64,000 nt of DNA. Source: Gerris lacustris (lineage: Eukaryota > Arthropoda > Insecta > Hemiptera > Gerridae). The stretch's first letter is position 1. Every line of letters starts with the position of its first letter. The DNA is taken from positions 113,588,514 to 113,652,513 of the forward strand of contig OX578277.1 in assembly GCA_951217055.1 (NCBI GenBank), written 5' to 3'. The position numbers and the translations under genes were made by a program. Shown here piece after piece: positions 57,421 through 64,000 of the stretch. The notes beneath the pieces were generated by a model. The model saw nothing but the letters and a program-made list of their open reading frames with translations. It was not told where the DNA came from and did not search any database.

Positions 57421-58107
57421 ATTGAAGCGAGCGTAAGCGAGCTTCTTACATTCAACAAACTAGCATCTTGTCTGTCTGTCTGTCAGTAACGTTTACGCGT
57501 GTGACGATAACTTCAGTAAAAGTTGACCGATTTAGTTGAAATTTGGTATACATGTTCCTCTTACTAATACTCAGGCTAAGTTCGTTGGACAGCATGATCC
57601 GTCCAAGAGTTCGCGCGCAACGCTCGCGTAAATGAGAGGTTCAAAAATTAAATTGGAAATTCAGAACGGGAAAAGATTCTATCATCATCTATTCGATGAG
57701 ATGAACATTTTTTACAAATAACATTTTTTTATGAATTAATAAAGATCGCTAAAACTATTAAAGCGGACCTAAACGTTTATAATAGAGAAAACAACCTTTT
57801 TACCGATATCCTACGTTCTGTCGTAACGATTTTAATAAAACTTCATATACACCATCTAATGCACAATTGAAACAAGCATGCAAAATTTCAATTTGATACA
57901 TGCAGTACTTTTTTGTAGTAAAGAGATACATGTTATAATAATTGAAAAGGAGATGTGTGGTTAGAGGAATAGTAAGAATGCGGGGTGGTTCCCTTACTAA
58001 TAGCCGCTGTACTACTATCATACCCTATATCTATCAACTCATCATGATTCACGATTATCTATTTTTCAATGTTCAACACATATTTATTACTATACGCTCG
58101 CTTCAAT
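57421..58107 (+). mobile_element. Complete family E element, 687 bp, with 15-bp inverted ends
   Basis: The left end ATTGAAGCGAGCGTA is the exact complement of the right end TACGCTCGCTTCAAT. The interior holds (CTGT)n, AAATTTGGTATACATGTTC, and CGCAACGCTCGCG. No transposase. Partial copies are at 2746, 8866 and 18820. Confidence 0.8.
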
Positions 58108-58139
58108 GATAGAGCCACGCGATGCCTAGTATATTTGTG

Positions 58140-58440
58140 AACTACTTTCCAATACTATTATTTGAATTCCCCATTCAAAGATTACAAAAAATAAGTATTT
58201 TAAGTTACCATGGTTACGCTCACCCAAATTTTCTAAAATTCGGCTTTTATAAATTAACTCCCGGCCTACAGAAATATCATTTGCCCACAGAAATGTTTAA
58301 TTTCTCTTATTTTAACATTTTTAGTACCAGTCCTTATGGTTAAGTGGAAAGGGGATTTTTGTGGGTACTGATTTGGTTATTTTGGGTTAAATGATACCCC
58401 AAATCAGTTCGCCATCAGTTCACCGTAGCTCTCTGACACT
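58140..58440 (-). repeat. Dispersed repeat family H, diverged copy
   Basis: The reverse complement of parts of 35600-36010 and 40348-40760 (AACCATAAGGACTGGTACTA, AACCATGGTAAC). Confidence 0.55.
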
Positions 58441-58600
58441 GCACAAATGTTGATTTGTGAAGTTCGAAAAACTTTATCTGTTTTTGGGCAAACATGTTGT
58501 CATTGTATACCAAATTTTAAATCTTTAGCTACAATGGGTCAGGATATATGAAGCAAGATGCGACAGACGAACTACCAAAAGTAAAAGGGTTTCTACAGGA

Positions 58601-59035
58601 GGCCTGGGTGGCTCAGAGGCTAGCGTGCTTGCCATGTGATAACGCAAGTTAAACAGCCTCGAGCAGGGTCAGTAGATGGATGGGTGAACGCTTCTGACTA
58701 TAGCTCTGGGTTCGATTCCCGGACCGGGCCCCCCGCTCAATGTCAACTCAGCATTTTTTACATAAATGGGAAGCTCCTCGAAAGAGTGGCACCACCAGGT
58801 TTCGGCCTGGAAACCATGATGATGACACTCCTGGTTGTAATACAACCAGGAGGGGAGTCATGGTTACCGACCATATCTTCACAACCCGAGTTTGCTCGAT
58901 GCGCCCACCTAAGTGGCCTGGGTCTTCGGGTGTAAAAGCCCCCCGGAAATAAAAAAAAGGTTAATAAAAAAAGTTAATAAAAAAGGTAAATATATAAAAT
59001 AAAAAAGGTTAATAAAAAATAAATAAAAAGGTTTC
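58601..59035 (+). mobile_element. Complete tRNA-derived SINE with A-rich tail
   Basis: Begins near GGCCTGGGTGGCTCAGAGGC (A box TGGCTCAGAGG). B box GGGTTCGATTCCCGG is at about 58708. The body has the hairpin-forming CTCCTGGTTGTAATACAACC region and the end block GGTCTTCGGGTGTAAAAGCC. It closes with AATAAAAAAAAGGTTAATAA repeats to about 59035. The A-to-B box distance of nearly 100 bases is long for a tRNA head, suggesting an insertion within it. The 99-codon frame is not a gene. Confidence 0.75.
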
Positions 59036-59235
59036 TAGGATGATCTCGAAACCTCTAAAAAGCATAACATTATAAGTATACACAACAGGAGTAGGAAGAA
59101 GCTATGTGCCACGATAGTGGCCAGACTATTTTAATTAAATTTATTACAAATTCTTTACTGAATCTTTATGAATTTTCTTGTATTCGCCCTAAAAACTTCG
59201 CGACAATATTAAAATTTCCATTTGTATTTATTTTT

Positions 59236-59842
59236 ACTTTCTCATATAAAGAGAAAGTATTGTGATGGCGCGAAAATTCGATTTTGATGGATTTACACGT
59301 TTTGAGGTCCCCTGAGTCCAAAAAAGTTGTTTTTAAAAAATGTCTGTCTGTCGTCTGTCGTCTGTCGTCTGTGCAGACGCCTGGAGCCTAAACTACTGAG
59401 CCGATTTTGACGAAATTTGGCATACATGTTCACAAAAATCATACCCCGAGGTGAAATCGAGAAATGAATTTTAGCTCCAAATTTGGGGGCGTTACCCCCC
59501 AAAAACTCTGAAAAAACGTGAAAAAAAAAATATTTCTCAAATACGGTTCCGACGATTTTGATTAAAAAAAAAATTCTAAAATGTAGTCCATTTAAATACG
59601 AATCCAACAATATAAGCCGTTTTCCCGGGAAAAATCTAGTTCCTGAGAAAAAAGCTTAAAACGCGGACGGAGAGAGCCCGGGTTCGATTCGCCGTCCAGG
59701 AAAAATTATTTTTATGATAAATTTTGATGAAATGTTCAATAATATTTAAATATACATTTGAAAACTAATAAATGAAAACACTGGGCTAAGTAATTATAAA
59801 CTAATATATGAGAAAGTTTGTCTGAGTTGTCTCGGACCGATT
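59236..59842 (+). mobile_element. Repeat family B, complete copy
   Basis: Left ACTTTCTCATATAAAGAGAA, right ATATGAGAAAGTTTGTCTGA then TCGGACCGATT. The B-box-like GGGTTCGATTCG is at about 59680. Confidence 0.75.
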
Positions 59843-60265
59843 GTTTCTCTTAGTAATATGTACAGGGTGGGTGGGCCAAAAGAAACCGGACTTTTTTGAA
59901 CACCTATAGCTTAGCTTCTGTAATAGATAGAGATATGGGGTTTACGGGGTCTGAAGACTACATTCTTTTACTTTTAATTTCATTTAAAAAACTTAAAAAA
60001 ACTATTGGAAGAAAGCCATGCAATGACGGTTTGAAATAGGGTCTTAAAAAAGTCGTTGTACGGGTAGTAATCGTTCTCTGGTATTATAGTGTTGATAGAA
60101 TAAATTACCATATGGTGGAGGGGGGTTCTTTGTAGGTAAGTGGGAGGAGGCCCTCAGTGTTATAACAAACATTGAAGATGTGTTAAGCACAATGTTGCCT
60201 GAAGTCTGGGCAATTCTCTTGCAAGTATTGAATTGTTTGCAAGAAGCGATGGGACGGGGCACCCA

Positions 60266-61208
60266 TCTATATATATATAAAATTAAAGTTTTGTCTGTAC
60301 ATTGGTCAGAATTGAAAATTTTTTGGATACTCTTTCATTTTAGACATTCCAAAAACCGAATCCGGCCTTAACTTTTTTCGTGTATGTATGTGTGTCTGTC
60401 GCCTCAGTCAGACTTTATAGGAGCAAAACTGGCTAAATGAAATCGATTAATTTTTTTTCAGGGGTGTGCGCAAACATGTTGCGCAATTTGTAGGCTTGGT
60501 TTCATCTAAAAATATTGAGTAGAACCAGAGTTATTAAATATTTACTGGTGCAGCAGCCGTATTGGGAAGAGCATTAAATAGCCGTATTGGAAAGGCATGT
60601 TGGAGGGCTATACTAAGTAGAACTGTCTTAGCGGTATAGCCCTCTCTATCCCCACTCCTTCCTACTTTTCTACCATCTCCCACTCCATTCTCTTTACCTA
60701 GGCCTAGGCTAGCTCCTCTTGGCTAATTTCTGATTGGGGTACTTAAACCTTACACTATTGCTCTATAAATCGAGTATTTATTATTTAATTATTTTTTTTC
60801 CAGAACTAGAGTTATTAAATAGTTACTGGTGCAACTACCGTGTTGAGAGAAGAGACTGGTAATTAAATCAATGCACTATCATTGACTGTTCAATGACTTC
60901 AGAGTCTAATAGGTTTTTACGACATTTATTTTCTTATTTATTATAGCTTTTTTAGTATTTTTATCAATAATATACATAGTTTCTCTTGGCTTTAAATATA
61001 TAGATAGACTCTTAACTACGATTTGGAGGAAATTATTTTCTTAGTCACGGAATGAATGATGTTTAATATAGTCCTGATTTTATTCCTACAAGGCTTGGAT
61101 AGAAAACAATTTAGGCATTTCATTTAATTGCTAAGCCTACATGACAATAGGCAACATAGCCGCTAATACCTAGCATGAGCCCCGCGCGGAGCGTGGGGTG
61201 AAAGCTAG
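60266..61208 (+). mobile_element. Non-autonomous Helitron, 943 bp
   Basis: Starts TCTATATATATATAAAATTA after A. Ends with hairpin CCCCGCGCGGAGCGTGGGG, then TGAAAGCTAG before T. The A/T insertion site, TC start and hairpin-CTAG end follow Helitron rules. It contains a partly duplicated internal segment (TTATTAAATATTTACTGGTG at about 60532 and again near 60815). No protein. Nested in the spacer of the TIR element. Confidence 0.85.
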
Positions 61209-61458
61209 TCTTGCATAAAAGTGTAATTTGGCATTTGATCTTAAACTTAAGGCAACATTGTGCTTAACACGTCTTTAATGTTTATTGTAACACTGAGGGA
61301 CTCCTCCCACTTACCTAAAAATACCCCCCCCCCCCTACATCATATGGTAATTTATTCTATCAAATCTATAATACCAGATAAGGATTACTACCCGGATCAT
61401 GACTTTTTTAAGGCCCTATTTCAAACCATCATTGCATTGCTTTCGCCCTTAATTTTTT

Positions 61459-62029
61459 ACTTTCTCATATAAACAGAAAGTATTGTGATGGCGCGAAAAT
61501 TCGATTTTGAGATTTTGATGGATATACACGTTTTGAGGTCCCCTGATTCCAAAAAAGTGGTTTTTAAAAAATGCCTGTCTGTAGTCTGTGCAGACGCCTG
61601 GAGCCTAAACCACTGGACCGATTTTGACGAAATTTGGCATACATGTTCAGAAAAATCATACCCCGAGGCAAAATCGAGAAATTAATTTTAGCTCTAAATT
61701 TGGGGGCGCTACCCCCCAAAAACTATGAAAAAACATGAAAAAAAAATTATTCCTCGAAAACAGAACCGACGATTTGAATACAAATCCAACCATATAAGCC
61801 GTTTTCCCGGGAAAAATCTAGTTCCTGAGAAATTAGCTTAAAACGCGGACGGAGAGAGCCCGGGTTCGATTCCCCGCCCAGGAGAAGTTATTTTTATGAT
61901 AAATTTTGATGAAATGTTCAATAATATTTAAATGTACATTTGAAAACTTATAAATGGAAAATACTGGGTTAAGTAATTATAAACTCGTATATGAGAAAGT
62001 TTGTCTGAGTTGTCTCGGACCGATTTTTT
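61459..62029 (+). mobile_element. Repeat family B copy nested in the right arm of the TIR element
   Basis: ACTTTCTCATATAAACAGAA to TCGGACCGATTTTTT. The left arm of the host element lacks it at the equivalent place (about 59985), showing it inserted after the host element formed. B-box-like GGGTTCGATTCCCCG is at about 61862. Confidence 0.8.
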
Positions 62030-62159
62030 ATGTATAATATATAATATGAAATTAAAAGAAGAATGTAGTTTTCAGACCCCTGAACCCCATATCTCAATCT
62101 ATTACAGAAGCTGAGCTATAAGTGTTCAAAAAAGTGCGTTTTTTATGGACCATTCTGTA

Positions 62160-62766
62160 AAAACCTGAGGATGTTAATTATATTATATTTAACTAGTCTC
62201 AAATTCCTCTAACAAATTAGTTGAAACAAACTAGAGTATCTTTCACAGAAAATCTGTGCACGCTTTTAAAATTAATTAAAACAATTATCTGTTTCAATTT
62301 GAAATAGATAAAAGAGATATTAAATAAATTTAAATGTTTAATTTATAATTACCTCTGAGATTTTAATAACAGAGTTATTTCATTACTAAATATATTAAAT
62401 ATTTACAAGGATAAAATAAACTTTTTACTGAAGAGAAAGAAGTGAATATTAAAATTGGTTAGTATTATTTTGCTTTAATTAGAAACAGTATTATATTATG
62501 CAATTTATATATTTAATTAATAAAATTTAAGAGTGGAATTTATTTAATTATCTTGAAAATTCACTCATCATTGTTAATACTGTTTTATGAAATTTAATAA
62601 TTACTTTTTTAAGTTGAAGGATGGTTAAGGTGTGGTAATGATATAAACAGTTTTTTCCCCATTATAAGACATTTCGACCCTTTTATAAGTTCTCAATTTT
62701 ATTATTATAAAAAAAAAAAAAAAAAGTTATATGAGTTAATTAATAATTTATAACAGTTCCATTTTT
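62160..62766. other. No gene seen
   Basis: Very AT-rich, with an A run at 62709-62725. No structure beyond that. Confidence 0.4.
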
Positions 62767-63421
62767 AGGGTCCGTAGGCAAAACCAAGGACCCTTATATT
62801 TTCCTGCGTGTGTCTGCCCGTCCGTCCTCTCGCGTGCTCTCACGGCTACATCTTTCGTCCGATCACTTTGAAATTTGGCATGTATGTGTCTTGTACCTGC
62901 CCACATATTTTAAAAATATAGCGAAAAAATATTTTTCAAAAAAATCTTAAGGGTTAACATTTTTTTTATTTTTTTTCGACATCGTGAGGGGTATCATATG
63001 AAAGGGTACGTCGAGCTGATTACAAAAATATATACTTCTTTAATTATAACTTTAATAGGGCGAGCGTAGGCGAGTTTGAAACGTCCCCCCCCCCCTCTAT
63101 CTCGCTTATGTGAAGTGCAAAAAATCTGTAAAAATTCCTGAACATTCTTCGACCAAAAGTAAAGATACCACTTTTTGGAAATTTCGAAAAAAATATTATT
63201 TTATTTTTTATTGACAAAATACGTTTTTTTTTATAATTATGGTCTTTTCGATGTATTTATATGGTTGTAGTCCGGTTCAGTGGTAAAAAAATACTTTATC
63301 TGAGTGTGTTTTGAGAATATTAGACCCTTAGAATGGTTCAAAGTAAGCTTTTTAGCATTTTAAAAAAACACTGTTTATACGCTTTACAGTGAAACACTAT
63401 ATAGTGTGGCCTACGGACCCT
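62767..63421. mobile_element. Family C element with AGGGTCCGTAGGC ends, 655 bp
   Basis: AGGGTCCGTAGGC (62767-62779) and GCCTACGGACCCT (63409-63421) are exact inverted repeats. The interior has GTCCGTCCTCTCG, GAAATTTGGCATGTATGTG and a CGAGCGTAGGCGAG block. A left-end fragment is at 15728. A right-type fragment lies near 5725-5745 (GTTTCGCCTATACGGACCCT). Confidence 0.8.
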
Positions 63422-63779
63422 CGCTGTGTGCTGACTAGCACACACTTGACCTTTTTATTTTATAGAATTAAATAAAAGTTTTAATACATAATTAACAATA
63501 ATTTTAAATCAGAAAATATAATTTTAACTAAACATGTTTTGTTAATTAATAAGTTATGTAATGAATAATGTATTATTTTGCTTTCAATAATGATTACTGA
63601 GGTAATATAATATATTCGTGATAACAAAATCAATTTCGTTAGAAGTCATCAGGACTAGCCCATGTGCACTTTTCACCAGTGGTTTCTTGAACTACGAGTT
63701 CACAATAAACAGAATTACTTTCAACAAATTCTAAAAGCCTTAAGTTTTTTATCTTTCAAACTTGTTTTGATTTTTTACA
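63422..63779. other. No gene seen
   Basis: AT-rich sequence between families C and L. Confidence 0.4.
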
Positions 63780-64000
63780 TGCATAAAAGTATCAATTAAG
63801 CAAATTTTAAAGAGCGCATACGGCTGAAATTAATCCAGGGCTATCTGGGGGCTACTTTTGACGAACCATAAAATTTAAATCCAAATATTATAATGATTCA
63901 TAATAATAAGATAAGTATTTTCGAAGATATAGGTGTAAATAAATGTATGTTTGTGCTCATGTGTAAGAGAAACAAATGAGCGCAGAAGGTTGAAACTTAT
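63780..64000 (-). repeat. Dispersed repeat family L, inverted copy running off the window
   Basis: The reverse complement of about 24925-25090 (AAAGAGCGCA, ATTAATCCAGGG, GAATGTATGTTTGTG-type blocks). Confidence 0.65.

Larger units (their letters stand above)
59863..62157. mobile_element. TA-flanked element with about 345-bp inverted arms, carrying two nested insertions
   Basis: The left end is CAGGGTGGGTGGGCCAAAAG after TA. The right end read inward is CAGAATGGTCCATAAAAAAC, also beside TA. Arms: 59863-60205 on the left; 61240-61455 plus 62030-62157 on the right, split by a family B copy. Between the arms sits a Helitron. Blocks such as CACTTATAGCTxAGCTTCTG and ACATTGxxGAxGTGTTAAGC pair between arms. 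No transposase. The TA flanks suggest the Tc1/mariner-like group, not proven. Confidence 0.8.

Noticed and set aside
58636..58935. 99-codon frame
   Set aside because: Falls entirely inside a tRNA-derived SINE.

Overview
The window looks like AT-rich, repeat-dominated intergenic or intronic DNA from an animal, most likely an arthropod and probably an insect. The basis is the mix of mobile elements: hAT, TA-target TIR elements, Helitrons, Penelope-like elements, several LINE clades and tRNA-derived SINEs. There are also long A/T, G and TA tracts, many minisatellites, and no bacterial-style gene packing. I cannot name the species. I found no complete host gene. Open frames are at most about 150 codons. 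The longer ones are transposon remnants or by-products of tandem repeats with few stop codons. The one segment I would defend as a possible host coding exon is 15059-15185.

Layout. 1-2,100: decayed hAT transposase end and a LINE 3' end. 3.2-4.2 kb: a TIR element. 4.6-8.8 kb: a dispersed repeat split by a 2.3-kb hAT-like element that itself contains two smaller elements; most of this block recurs inverted at 17.5-19.8 kb. 11-13.8 kb: MITEs in a repeat that recurs at 26.2-26.9 kb, with a nearly unchanged core, then a ~47-bp tandem array. 13.9-17.5 kb: a palindromic element with Penelope-like motifs, tandem duplications, the candidate exon, and a 131-bp LINE insertion with a 15-bp target duplication. 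20-24.5 kb: nested elements, including a hAT-like insertion whose empty site survives at 50.35 kb. 27-28.5 kb: Penelope-like (RT end plus GIY-YIG-like) and RTE-like LINE remnants.

The largest structure is a direct tandem segmental duplication, copy A 30104-36374 and copy B 36375-41124. The copies differ by insertions: copy A holds a LINE that itself holds a Helitron, and a 960-bp TA-target element. Copy B holds a 23-bp minisatellite expansion and about 800 bp of other repeat. Several insertions can therefore be ordered relative to the duplication.

The right third holds a 25/55-bp tandem array (44.3-45.8 kb), a 222-bp near-perfect palindrome made from a tRNA-derived SINE (46.76-46.98 kb), TA arrays, a repeat-poor stretch with a GC-rich island (50.4-51.7 kb), a 2-kb array of 31-bp units (52.1-54.15 kb), a complete SINE, and a TIR element (59.86-62.16 kb) with a Helitron and another repeat nested inside it.

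No group of genes acts together here. The window is best read as a record of layered insertions. Boundaries were read by eye, so dispersed-family edges are approximate. TIRs, target duplications and Helitron ends were checked base by base where stated.
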